From Lasiosphaeris hirsuta (taxonomy: Eukaryota; Ascomycota; Sordariomycetes; Sordariales; Lasiosphaeriaceae): a DNA stretch of 64,000 nt. This document shows, one piece after another, positions 21,931-33,600 of the stretch (within the stretch, counting starts at the first letter, position 1; every line of letters starts with the position of its first letter). The notes beneath the pieces are model-generated. The model saw only the letters and a program-made list of their open reading frames with translations. It made no database searches and was not told the origin of the DNA. A program made the position numbers and the translations under genes. Where the stretch lies: assembly GCA_030549175.1 (NCBI GenBank), contig JAUKUA010000003.1, forward strand, positions 1,922,001 through 1,986,000, written 5' to 3'.

Positions 21931-22604
21931 CTAGCCCCGGGCGCGTAATAGGGCGTCCGATGGAACCTCGTCACTACTGTGACTGCTCTTCTCAACCTGT
22001 AGAGTCTCCACGACCGCCTCGTATCTCTGCACGTCGAGAGCGCCGGCTGACCAGATGAGTACGGCTTGGATGCTGACGGGGACTATCGAAGCTTGGTGAT
22101 CTGACGAGATCCTGGCGTTGGTTGAGGGCGGGGCGGCGGTGATGTATCCGATAACATTCAGCCACTGTCCCGCGCGAGTTTGTTGCGCCCCAAGACGTTC
22201 TAGGACGTGGTCAACGTTCACATAGACGCGAACAATAGGGCCGGTGTTGTCCTTTGGCCGTCGGTGCTCCAGCATCAGTGTCGCAGAGGCCGTCAAGTAG
22301 GAAAGTACGCTGAGGTCTCTGCGTTAGTTTTTGGGCTGGAGGAGGTCTACACCTATGGAAACGGGTAGTCCAAACGAATAGCGACGGGGACAGGCCCAAC
22401 CCCATGATTTGGAGCTGATGGTGCTGGAGACTTTTGAGCCCCCTCAATGGCGCCTGAGACTTCTCTTGGCGGTCACATAGAGGTTCAGAAGACAAGAAGT
22501 CGAGGGCATGCTCACCAACCGAGAAACCTCACCTTCTCCCCCACCTCTTTGGATGGTAAAGCTGAGAGCAGGCAAAGCTGCGAAGGCGGAGGGTTATTGG
22601 GCAT
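21931..22604 (-). CDS. TEN1: CST complex subunit Ten1
   Basis: Two minus-strand exons (22604-22516 and 22309-21931) give 155 residues. Exon 1 encodes a short lead ending VGEKVRFLG. The junction TG|C gives FLG-CVLSYLTASATLMLEH, the start of an OB fold. It continues with IVRVYVNVDHVLERLG, GQWLNVIGYI and VSIQAVLIWSAGALDVQRYE, the features I know from fungal Ten1. Ten1 pairs with Stn1 on telomeric single-stranded DNA to protect chromosome ends and control fill-in synthesis by Pol alpha-primase. The intron of 206 nt is longer than most here; its GTGAGC donor and CTCAG acceptor are sound. Length and domain fit the family. Confidence 0.85.
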
Positions 22605-23386
22605 TGCAGCAAGGCGTTCACAAGATGCGAGTTTAAGAATTGAGGAAGCGTATTCGCTCGGGTTGGGAGTCCCCCGATTGCATCTCTTGTCTGTCGGTGC
22701 TGGTGCGGTATGTAGGTGGGTGTGAAATTGTGGAAAGCGCCCGGGCGGCGTGTGCGGGCATACAGGTCTCAACAAGAAGTAGTTGCTGCGCTGCCAGCGG
22801 GAGTTCCACTCGCACATTCACGGGCTGTGATGCGGACACATACTGACTTACACACCTGAGTGGGGAAAGGAGTCTCAGCGTGGGCTCAGTCACCCGATAT
22901 CACATGACTTCTCGCGGGTGATCCTCGGCGCTTTGGCTGCGGCAGCTGGCAGCAAGGCAACGCTAGTCCCGCCGCCAGTGGGCGGCTTTTGCTGAACGGG
23001 ACGCCCTTGCCTTGCATCATAGCCCCATAGCCCAGCCCGATAGGCATCCCATCCGTCGCCGATCTCCAAGATAGCCCCTTTCTCGAAACAGTCGTCACCA
23101 CATCCGCCAGGTTTCTGCTTCTGGGCCCCTTTGAGCTTCCAGCGACGCACTGTGTCCGCACACCGAGGGCATTCCGAAGGCTGCCTGCAAACCTTACTTT
23201 GTCTCTTGCTTAGGTTGCGACCCCGCCAACCGAGGGGAGGCGTCATCGCTAAGCAGTGGTCACCTGGGCCCTTAAGACAAACGATCAAACCGTGAGACAG
23301 CCACCCGCGACACGCTCGACGGCTGCCCAGGGCTCTCATCTCTTGTCATCGTCTTTCTATCCACATCAAGACTTTGAACAAACGCC
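22605..23386. other. Divergent intergenic region TEN1 / SNF7
   Basis: Shared upstream region of the minus-strand TEN1 and plus-strand SNF7 genes. No further gene was seen. Confidence 0.5.
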
Positions 23387-24262
23387 ATGTCTGGGGTCTG
23401 GGGCTGGTTTGGCGGCGGCGCCGCAGCAAAGCAGAAAAACAACCCCAAGAATGCTATCCTTGCGTTGCGGTCGCAGCTGGAGATGCTTCAGAAGCGCGAG
23501 AAGCACCTGCAAAACCAAATCGACGAACAAGACGGTCTTGCGCGGAAGAACGTCAACACAAACAAGACTGGTACGTTAATCTGCTCCCGTCCGATACGAC
23601 CCGCGAGGGGGGGCTGGGCTGGTGCTGGTGCTGATGATGCTTGGCTTGATAGCTGCAAAGTCGGCGCTACGACGCAAGAAGCAACATGAACACTCCCTCG
23701 ACCAGACACTCGGCCAGATCGGAACTCTCGAACAGCAGATAAACGCGATCGAGTCGGCAAACATCAACCGGGAGACTCTAGCGGCAATGGAGAGGGCGGG
23801 CGAGGCGATGAAGCAGATACACGGCAAGCTTACACCTGAGAAGGTTGATGAGACAATGTACGTGATTTTGGTCAACCATGCGCAACCCAGTTTCAATCGT
23901 TCACTGACAGCAATATCTATAGGGCAAAACTTCAAGAACAGAACGCGCTCAGCGAGGAGATTGTGGACGCCATGAACAGCATTAACCTCGGAAACCAGGT
24001 TGACGAGGTCGATCTTGAAGAGGAGCTGGATGCTCTACGACAGGAGGAGCTGGACCAGAAGATGCTCGAGACCGGCTCGGTGCCAGTTGATGCCATCCAG
24101 CGTTTGCCTGCTGTGGCGAATGGGGAGCGTAAGTTATCGTGCCGCGTACTTCCACCGAATACTGTACTAACAGCAGCTTTAGCCAAAGGGAAGGCCCCTG
24201 CAATCGAAGAAGACGACGAGGAGGCAGAGCTCAGAAAGCTGCAAGCCGAGATGGCCATGTAA
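23387..24262 (+). CDS. SNF7: ESCRT-III subunit Snf7/Vps32
   Basis: Four exons (23387-23570, 23653-23857, 23923-24128, 24183-24262) give 224 residues, the normal Snf7 length. The N-terminus MSGVWGWFGGG has the amphipathic membrane-inserting helix of Snf7. A basic helical hairpin follows (LRSQLEMLQKREKHLQNQI, SALRRKKQHEHSLDQ). The C-terminal half is acidic (EVDLEEELDALRQEEL) and ends with the MIM-like helix EAELRKLQAEM. Snf7 polymerises on endosomes to bud vesicles into multivesicular bodies. In fungi it also serves the alkaline pH pathway (PalA/Rim20 binding) and membrane repair. All splice sites are canonical and the gene is intact. Confidence 0.95.
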
Positions 24263-27200
24263 GGGCGGGGACTTGGCGGGAACCAACCACAGCGCTGATG
24301 CATTCCAAACGTGGATTAATATGGCAACGGGCCTGTTGCATGACTCCGTTGTCCCACCGCCGGCCGTTGCTTGGTGGTGTTGAACTTCGGCTGGGTATGG
24401 CAGGGACAGACGGAACGGAGAGGGCGTGCGCGAAGAGAGGGGTCGTATAAGAGGAAGGGTTGCTCTTCATCTATCTCGTTTTATCACCGACATACCATCC
24501 TTCATATTGTTTTGAAATTTTTGGTGGAGGCGCTGGCGTTTTCGAGGGGTCGCGCACACGCACACACAGCGAAATTTGATGTATGAAGCCGAACTGGGAA
24601 CCTCTGATGCTGGATTTCACCACCACATGTCTATCTGTCTGTCTGTCTGTTGCATTCTGCGCTGCGCTGCATTGCATCCGTGCTAACCAATATGCGTTTT
24701 ATGCCTCCGTTTTGTCTTGGTACTTCTGTCTTGCGATCCCGGCCTCTTGCCGGCCACTTGATGGCCGGGTCCTTGGCGCCGGAAAAAGGTTCGCAGAAAA
24801 TGGCTGGGGCAGTTCGTGAAGGTGGACGCTGCACAGCCGTTTTTGGTCCACAACAGGGCCTTGACCCCGACGAGACATGGGTTACGGGATAAAGATACGC
24901 TGTTCTCCATTGTGGCGTCGTTACAGTGGTGCACACCGCTGTTTTGATTGGGAAACTTGTTGGAGCCCTTCCGATGAGGTGCGTTCTCAGTTCCCATTTC
25001 AGTCGCTATCGGGCGGGATTTGGGCCGAAATCATTACCTGATCGAGGGTGGAGCAAAAGGCCCCCGTGATAGTTGACGAGGTGCACGTACGTATCACAAA
25101 CTGGGATGGAAGCCTCGGGACTCGTCATTTTCCAGCCTCGTCTAATGCCAAGCGTGGCAGGGAGCCTTGCCTCAAATTTGATAACGGGCACCACAGTAAA
25201 AATCGAGAGGGAGACGGCACAATACCTGGATGCGTCTTTCTTATTTGCACCATTTGCCTGATTTACTTTGAACTTGCGATACTTTGAGAAGTTGGTAAAC
25301 CTAGTGTGACTGGGGCCAGGGCAAGAGGATAGGACGCCGGTATGGAGAACGGGACCCTCATCACCAAATTGACCTTGCTCGAGTCAGGCTTATTGAGGCA
25401 GGTATAGATACATACCGCTTATCGAAGAGCTAGCATGATCATCCATCCGTTCTTACTATGTGCGTCCTTTGGGGTTTGGTGTCTTTTTTTATCCATGGAT
25501 TGAAATCATGGGCCGCTTGGTTATGGGAAACGTTCTTCCAAATGAGATTTTGTTGTTTTGTCTGTCTGCTGGCTGAGGCTTCCGAGTTCTCTCAGCAAGA
25601 TTGGTGAAATGGGAGAGCTTTGACGCTAGGTGTGTGTTGGTGTCAATTCTAGCCTCTGGGGTATCAAGCCCGACGTTACTCGATCAGCTGTTAGTCCGGG
25701 ACTTCGGGGGCGGGTGTTTGCCAAGCACAAAGCACGGGCAGCGAAGCAACTCTGTGGTTACTCCTCTAACAATACTCCTTAGTCGAAAATATTCGCCTTG
25801 TTATTCGGCAATGGGCTAATTCCCTCATGATGCGTTGCCACAGGTCAATCCCCGTGAGCAGTGAGTTTTTTTTATCTCTGGCAAATAGCTGATGGAACGC
25901 AACATCGAGATAGAAAATTCCCTGGTCGCTGCTTCGCTGGCCAGCCTGCCCCACCACCATTTTTTACCGTCACGGTTAGGCAGGCCCCCTGCTGCATGGA
26001 TCTCCACAAGCAATAGGCCAAAAGACGACCACCACGTAGCAACGCGCCAGTTTGCACCATATCTGCAGGTGCTGTGCCCTGAGGCCGGGACGGGTATTCC
26101 CATTTTCTCCAGATTGACCGCTGGCGTTCTGCAAGGCCCAAGTGACCTGTGCGTGCCACGCACGCCTGCTCTGGTCCTTGTATGCTGTACCGCCGCCCGC
26201 CGAGATCGCTCGCACCCCATCCAGGAACCAGTCGGGATGCCGGTCTGTGCGGAAAGAAGAGTTTATGGGGGCCCAATGTCATACCAACTTGTTACGACTC
26301 CCAATTTTGTCTTCCCGGTCAGCCAGCTCGCGCTGGCTACGCAGTGCGCTAGCAGTTGCTCACTGATCGCCAGGCTCACAGGTGACGAGACAGACGGAAG
26401 AGAGTGGGCAGAACAGAGGGGCGGCCATCCATATATGTATGGAACCGAGTGCCTGATGTCTTCTGCGATTCGCAGGCTGCAAGGCACTTGGGTGTTTGCA
26501 CTGCTGGTGACTGGCGCCTCCAGCTCCATGGATCCACGGCCGGATTGGATCGGGCAGCCGAATCAGATGGACATCGGCCAGTAGCCATGTGAGTAACGTG
26601 GTGTGACTGAGCTGCACGCTTTCTGTTCGGTTTGTGTTCGGCGTCTGCCCGTCAACTGCTCGCTCTCTGCTGCCGCCAATCTTTGCCGCTTCATGTCGTC
26701 CAATCTCGCTCGATCTGCCTCGGGTTCCAGCACGGCATCTGCCCTCTTTGACTAGTGTAATTGCGTTGTTGGCCGTTGGGCCGCCATTCATGGCCGCTTC
26801 CGATTATGCCTCAGCTTCTCAGTTGCATCGAGCAAGCCGTGATTGCTGTGAGTGCTGCAAGTGCTGTGAGCGATGTGAGTGAGAGCCCACCGTGACTCTG
26901 CAATTGCTGGACTTCGCTGTCCCGGCCATCCAACCGTGACTGCGACGTGGCGCCACTTGCAGCGTGCGTGGGCCAATGCCGGCCGCATTGCGTCGTTTCT
27001 TTTCCCATTCTTTCGTCCATTCGTGGGGTTGGTCTTTCCTTCCTAGTCGTCAAGGTGGTGACGGGGGTCGAGCTCGGTTGACAGGGGTAGGAAAGTGAGC
27101 TTGGGTAGGTGGGGAGCTCTTGCCAAGCACCAGGGCCTTTTCTTTCTGGCGCTCCTCGATTTGCTCCAGGGGTCCCCCTTCCCTTTTTCTGTTCAATCAA

Positions 27201-27630
27201 CTTGAACTCTTCCTGCAATTGAGACCCATTCCCAATCATTTTCCCTTTACCAGCAAGTTGGGAGGTGAATTTGAACTTTTGTTTGCTTGTGCTGCTGCAG
27301 CATTTGATCCAGAAACCCGATCCCAAGACCCCGAGACCCACGATATCCCAAAGAGGTCAGCTTCCAGAGCTGTCCACGTTTGTTTACCCAGGAGAGAAAA
27401 CCCACCCCCGAGAATCAGCCACCCGCCCGCGACCAACCACAACCATAGGTAGTGACACCCGAAGGGCCGCCAGCCGCACCACCGTAACCACGCACACATA
27501 CACTCTGCATATATTGCGTAGCTCGATATACCCGATCCCACTCTCTAGCCTGCCAACCACGGCCCAGAGTCCCACCTTTCTTTGGGTAGCCATCTGCAGC
27601 TTTCCGAGACCCAAGGCAACATAGCTCCGC
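24263..27630. other. Long gene-poor region between SNF7 and the giant gene
   Basis: About 3.4 kb with no recognised protein. A 230-codon plus-strand ORF (25892-26584) and overlapping minus-strand ORFs have no family features. A short tract of TCTG repeats lies near 24630-24650. The last about 500 bases are C/A-rich and probably form the promoter and leader of the giant gene. Confidence 0.45.
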
Positions 27631-30600
27631 ATGGAGGATAATAAGAGCGCCCCTCAGGCCCTTACCGTCGAGATTCCCTCCGACCAGGCTCAGGTTGAGG
27701 TCCCACAAGTATGAGCAGCCCACGAGACGTTGAGTTGTGCCCCGCGCGGGCGAAGCTGGATTGGTCCCAATCCCAGTATTCCCAGGTCCAGTATGCCGAC
27801 TTTAGTTCTATCCAGGAAACCCAATATGAGCCCGCCAAGTACTTCCAGCAGTCCGAGTCCGAGAAGGAAGACGACGATGCCGCAGTAGACGAGGCCGGTG
27901 AGTCTTTTCGCGCTGTTCAACATTGGAAATGGGGCTTTTGCGCTGATGGAATGTGATTAGGAGAGGACTTTGACGCCCAGGATGACCCTCGGGACGAATC
28001 TCACCATGTGTCCCAAGATGAGGCTCGACCAGAGCCTACCCCTACGAAACCTAAGGAAGAAGTAGAGCCCGAGGATAGGGTTACATCACCAACCTCGCCT
28101 CTATCTTCCCCTTCTAAGGCTGCCGGCAAGAAAGGCAAAAAATCAAAGAAGGGCAAGGCCAAGACCACTGAACCCGAGCCCGAGCCAGAGGCCGTGCCTG
28201 AGATCAGGGAGGAAGCCGAGACCAAAGAAGAGCCTGAGGACGAATGGTCGCCCCCCAAGAAGAAGGACAAGAAGAAGAAGGGCAAGGGTAAAGAGCCTGA
28301 GAAGGAGCCCGAGAAAGAGAAGGAGAAGGTTCAGGAGGCACCCAAGGGCAAGAAGAGTAAGAAGGGTAAGGGCAAGAATGATAAGTCGCCCAAATCGTCG
28401 TCCAAGGTTGTCGCTTCTGACCATCCTACGTCACCCTTATCACCGGCTATGGATGGCGCCGCTGAGGACGGGGCTGCTGGGGCTGACGAGGCGACACCAG
28501 ACGCCCCTCCGCAAGACGATCAGCCAAAGGCCGAAGAACGCACCGAGCCCGCAGCTGAAACCGCCGAGGTCGGTCAATCAAAAGAAGTCGAAGCCGCAAC
28601 CGACACAGCGAGCCCCGAGTCTGAGGTGGCTGAGACGGCTATTACCGCGGCTCCTGAAGCCGCTACGACCGAAGCCAAAGAAGTAACATCAGAGAATGCT
28701 AATGAGGAACCGACTCCTGCACCGCAAAGCGACAGTCAAGCCTCTGGGGTAGACGCATCGCCTGCCGCCGAGAGTGTTGTTGAATCCGTGGCGGAGGCTA
28801 CTCTGGAGATGTCTGAGGAGCTAGCATCTGTATCAGCTCCTACGACAGAAATCGAAGTAGCTGCCGAGAGCGCCCCCGAGCCCATCGCCGGACCTGCCCT
28901 TGAGCCTGTTGCTGAGCCCGCCCCTGTAGAGGAATTAGCAGCCGTATCTGCGCCTATTGCGGAAGTTGAGACTACCGCAAAAACCGACACAGATGCCATC
29001 GAAGAGGTGAAACCAGCCACAGAGTCAGTAGTTGAGACTGATACTGCTGCTGAAGTAGCTCCCGAGTCGGTCGAGCAGACGGTAGCTGCCCAAGCCCCTG
29101 CCGCAGAAGTCGATGCCGTCGTGGAGCCCGTTACTGAGCCGGAATCTACCCCAGCCCCTATCGAGGCCGAGGCCGCTGAGGATATTCCTGAAATTGAACC
29201 AACAGTAGCAGCTATCAAAGTTGAAGACAAAGTCGAGGTCAAATCTGAGACTGAGGGCATGGCTGAAGCAATTGACGAATCCGTTGTTGAGATGGAAGCA
29301 GAGAAACAAGAGGCCGCCGAAGTGTCAGAGGCCGACCCCTCTGCCGAAGAGGAGCAAGGGGATTCCATGCAGCAATCGGAGTCTGCTGTTGAAGTCTCCA
29401 CTAACGAAGATTCGGTGTCTACGCCAGCTCCGGCTGCCATAGAGATTGAAACTGTGACTGAGGCTGGAGAGGTTGAGAAAGCTAAACCTGTTGTAGCCGA
29501 TGTAACGGCCGATGCAAGTGAGGTTCTTGTCACTGAAGTCGTTTCCGGGGCTACCCCTGAAGTTGCAACAGAGATCACCGTTGAGGATGTTCCCGAGGTC
29601 ATCGCTGAGGCCACGAATATTGAGGAGACATCTATTATCGACACGCCAGCTGAAGAGCTCTCCACCCTAGAGCCAGTCAGTGAGGTCGAGCTCGACGAAG
29701 AGGTTGCTTTGGAGGCGAAGGCAGATGTCGAGCAGACCGAGGTTGAAACAACGGCGTAAGTGGCCAGAAAAAATCCGCCCAAATGCTTCTTTGGACTAGA
29801 GCAGCGTTGACGTCAACCATAGTGTGCCCGCCGTCGTGGAAGGCGTTGCCTCCGTCGAAGATAGCCCCGCGCCTCGGCAGGAAACGAAGACTGAAGCCGT
29901 GTCAGCAGCAAGGTAGGTGTACTCACCGCCCACTGCGTATTTTCCAGATGCTGATGATTTTAGCGAGCCGGACTTACAAGAAGCGGATGGTGCTGCCCCT
30001 TCTGTGCCTCAACCCGAAGTTGAGCCAGCTATTGCGTACGTCAAAGTCTTGTCTGCATTGCGTTGATTTGCTTGGGTGCTAATACTTTCTTTGCAGAGAA
30101 TCTAATGATGAGGAACCGATTGCCCCTGTTGTAGTCGCAACCTTCGTTGAGGATGTTGACGACGTGCCTTCTGCCTTGTGAGTTTACCAAAATTTCTACC
30201 TCGCAGCAAATATTTTCAGAGTGTCTAATGCGTCGTCGTAGGGAACCCACAGGAGGTGATACTGAGCCAGAGCAGAAGCCAGTTATTGATACTACCATGG
30301 TGTCGGTGGAGACTTCTGCTGAGCCTGCGGTAGAGGTGGCTGAAGTTGAGACAGAAACTGCTGTCGAGTACGTCGACTACTTTTTATCTACCAAATCATG
30401 ATGAGCGCCTATGATGAGCGCCTATGATGAGGTGATCAGACTGCTAATTTTATGTCTTAGCGACTCTGGTACCAGTGCTGAAGAAGCCCCCACTGCTGAA
30501 GCTGCCACGTTTCTGAAGGGAGAATCAAAGGTCGCCGATGAGACAGCTGCCATGTTCGTTCTTCATCTACCTTATTTGTATCTTGTCGCTAACTTGGTAA

Positions 30601-33600
30601 CTTACTGTTTAGGGAATCTGCTCCAGCAGATGTTACTACGGCCGTCGATGAAGAGACCGCCAGCTCGGAATCTGTTATTGATAGTGCTCAAGTGACTGCA
30701 TTAGAGAAGCCTGCAAAGGTTCTAGACGATGTCGTGGCCGGTGAAAACGATGCTCCAGAGGCTGCCCTGAAGTCTGAAGAAGCCACTGCCTCTGAGTCGA
30801 CAGCGGGGTCTGAAGCCGCCCACACTGCTCAAGAAACCGGGGCTCCTGAGCCCTCACCGGAAACGAGTGCGTCAGAACCCGAGTAAGTTACTTTTCCCAA
30901 TGTTAAATGACAGCAGCAAATTGATTGTGGAATTTATAGAGCCGAACCCGATTCCAGCTCGGTTCGCGAGGCAGGTGACACTTCTGCTCCAAACGAGCTA
31001 CCTGCTATTGCCTCGCCCGAGCCTGGGGCAGAATCATTGATTTCACCAACTGTTGTCGAAGCCATTGTTGAGAAGTCAGCTTCAGAGCCAACTGAGCCGG
31101 AGGGACCAGAACTCATCGTCCAAGAGGAAGACTGTCCCCTTCTCGAGACCACAGAGGCTACACTCGATCCCGTCGAACATGAGGAGATGGCCACTGGAGT
31201 TGTTGAGCCGACCCCTGAGACTGCTGCCCCGGAGCTCGAGGATGATGAACCTGCTCTCATCGTTGAAGGGAGTTCTGAAGAGTCGCAAGTTGATCCTGCT
31301 GAAGAAGTTAAGGCCGAGACACCCCCTGAAGTTATCGAGGGGCCGGCGTCAGAAGAGCCCGCCGAGGCTAGCAAGGCTGATGCTATTACCGAAGTTGAAG
31401 TGATCGCCGAAGAACCGCTAGATAAGTCCATTGCAGAGGATGTTGAAGAAATCCATGCGGAACCAGGCGTTGACATGAACGAGGTTCCTCTAGTGGTGGA
31501 GGAACCCATCGAACAAAGCCAGCCTGGGCCGGTTGAAAGCGCCGAAGCGGTCGAGGCAGACTCTTCAGAAACAGCCGTTGCTGTTTCCGAGGAGGTTGTG
31601 GCCTCCGATGATGCCATATCCGAGGTAAAGCCCGAATCTCCCTCCAAGAAAGTTCACTTTGCTGACACTCTTGAGATTATCGACGGGCCTTTTACTCGTG
31701 ACTCTGAGACACACGAAGTGGCTGTGTCTGTAGAGGAGGAGGTCGAGCCTACCGCTTCGGAAGAAATAACACCCGCAGCAGTTGACGCTGAAGCTCCGGC
31801 TGAACCAGAGTCTATCGCAGCTGAGCCTGAATTCGCACAAACCGTGGAGACCGTCGCTATCGATGCAGAGGAAAGGGTGGAGGCTGACGAGAAGGCCGAC
31901 AATGCCGCCGTTGAAGTTGAAGACTCTGAGACAACTGAAGGAAAGGCTACCGATGCTAGTGATGTCGAACCTGCGGTAGCAGATCCGCTTTCAACCTCCA
32001 CTCGAACTCCAGACACGGCAGATATCAGCGATGAAACCCTAGCAGCAGTCCCTGAGCAAAGCGCCGAACCCTCTAAGCCAGAGGCTAAGGGTGTCCCAGC
32101 AGTTCCTATTGATGCAGGTCTAGAAGCCAAGACTAAGGAGCTGGAGGCCTCTGCCATTGCGGTAGATTCCACAGAACCTGATGTTGTTCAGGCGCCTGTC
32201 AGCTGTGATTCGACTCAGGAGCTGTCCGCTCCTGCTGAAGACGACGCAAACGAGACTTCACCTGGGGTGGAGGAGACGTCATCCTCTTCTCGAGAAGACG
32301 ATGTAGCGACTGAGCTGGTTAGCGAGGAAGTTGTTCAGGAAGCCGTTGATGATGAGTCTACTGCACAAACAGTCCCCATCACTTCGGAATTAAATGAAGA
32401 GGCCCTCGCTGACGTTGGGGGGGAAGCCGCAGAAGATCCGGAGCCAGTGCCAGCCAGTGAGAGTTTTGAAAACGAAGTACTTAATGCAGTTGAGACCAAG
32501 GAGGAACCTCTTGCTGAACTGGAGCCCGTTAGCGACCCTGTGAGCGAAGAGCAGGCTATTCTCGACCCACCCGAGGAAATCACCGAGGCGGTTCCGGATA
32601 CCGCTGAACCCGCCAGCGAGGAGGAAAAGAAAGAACTCCCGATCAAAGCGCCTGTTGAAGAGGCAGATGAAGCGACCGATGTTCCTCGTAGCCGATCAGC
32701 GGACGAGGATCAGGCCGCGCTCCCCACTGTTGTGGAAGATCCCAAGGAAGACGAGAGCAAGGAGACGGCCGAGCCGACTCCTAGCGATGAAAAGGTGGCT
32801 GAGAAATCGGTTACAGGTGAGGAACACCCCGCGTTGCTTGATACCCCCAGAGAAGGTGCGAATGAGGATGCGGAGGAAGAGGCGGAAGCAGAATACATTT
32901 CAGAACCAACGAACTCGGACTTGCAATCCCACGACCTGCCTATCACTGTTTTGGAATCGACAAATGATACCCCCACGGAACACGATATTTCTGTTCCAGT
33001 AATTAAAGAACTCGATGGCCCAGTTTGCGAAGAACTTGCCACTGAGCAGGTTGCTTCGATTCACGACTTGGCGCAAAACACCATCCCCAAATCATTAGAG
33101 GAGGCCATAGTTGATGTGGCCGGGACCGATGAAGTTGGCCAGGCGCAGGGGAAAGCCGTCGTCCCGGAAGACACGAAGGAGCCTGGGGAGCTTGTTTCCG
33201 ACGCACAAGACAATGCTGTGGACGATATGAAAATACCAGAAGCGACCAGTGCCGTTGAAAATGCACCGGGAGAGGCTGCGCAGGATGTCCCCATGGGTGA
33301 GACTTCTGTGGAGATGGCAGAAGAAGACTCTGTTGTCAAGCTGGATAGCGAAGATGTGCCGCAGACTATCGAAGAGGCTGTTGTTGAAGCTTCCGAGATT
33401 GAGGCGCACGACTCAACACTCGTCAAAGCCAGTGTTGTTCAAGCTGCTGAGGACTCAGCCGAGTCTCTTGCTACAGGGTTGCCTGAAGTAGCTGTTGACG
33501 TTCCTACCACAGATGCTCATGCTTCCGAGCAACTCATGGCAATTGGGCCGCAAGAATCTCACAAAGCACCCGAGGCAATCCCTACGGCTGCCGAATTGAC

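Noticed and set aside
25892..26584. 230-codon plus-strand ORF in the gene-poor region
   Set aside because: Composition looks random, several minus-strand ORFs overlap it, and no domain, signal peptide or splice structure supports it.
28736..29782. 348-codon minus-strand ORF under the giant gene
   Set aside because: Its Ser/Thr/Ala-rich product is the mirror of the Glu/Ala/Val repeats on the plus strand. Repeats without stops on one strand often leave the other open.
30934..31647. 237-codon minus-strand ORF in the giant gene
   Set aside because: Same mirror effect; no independent start context or family.
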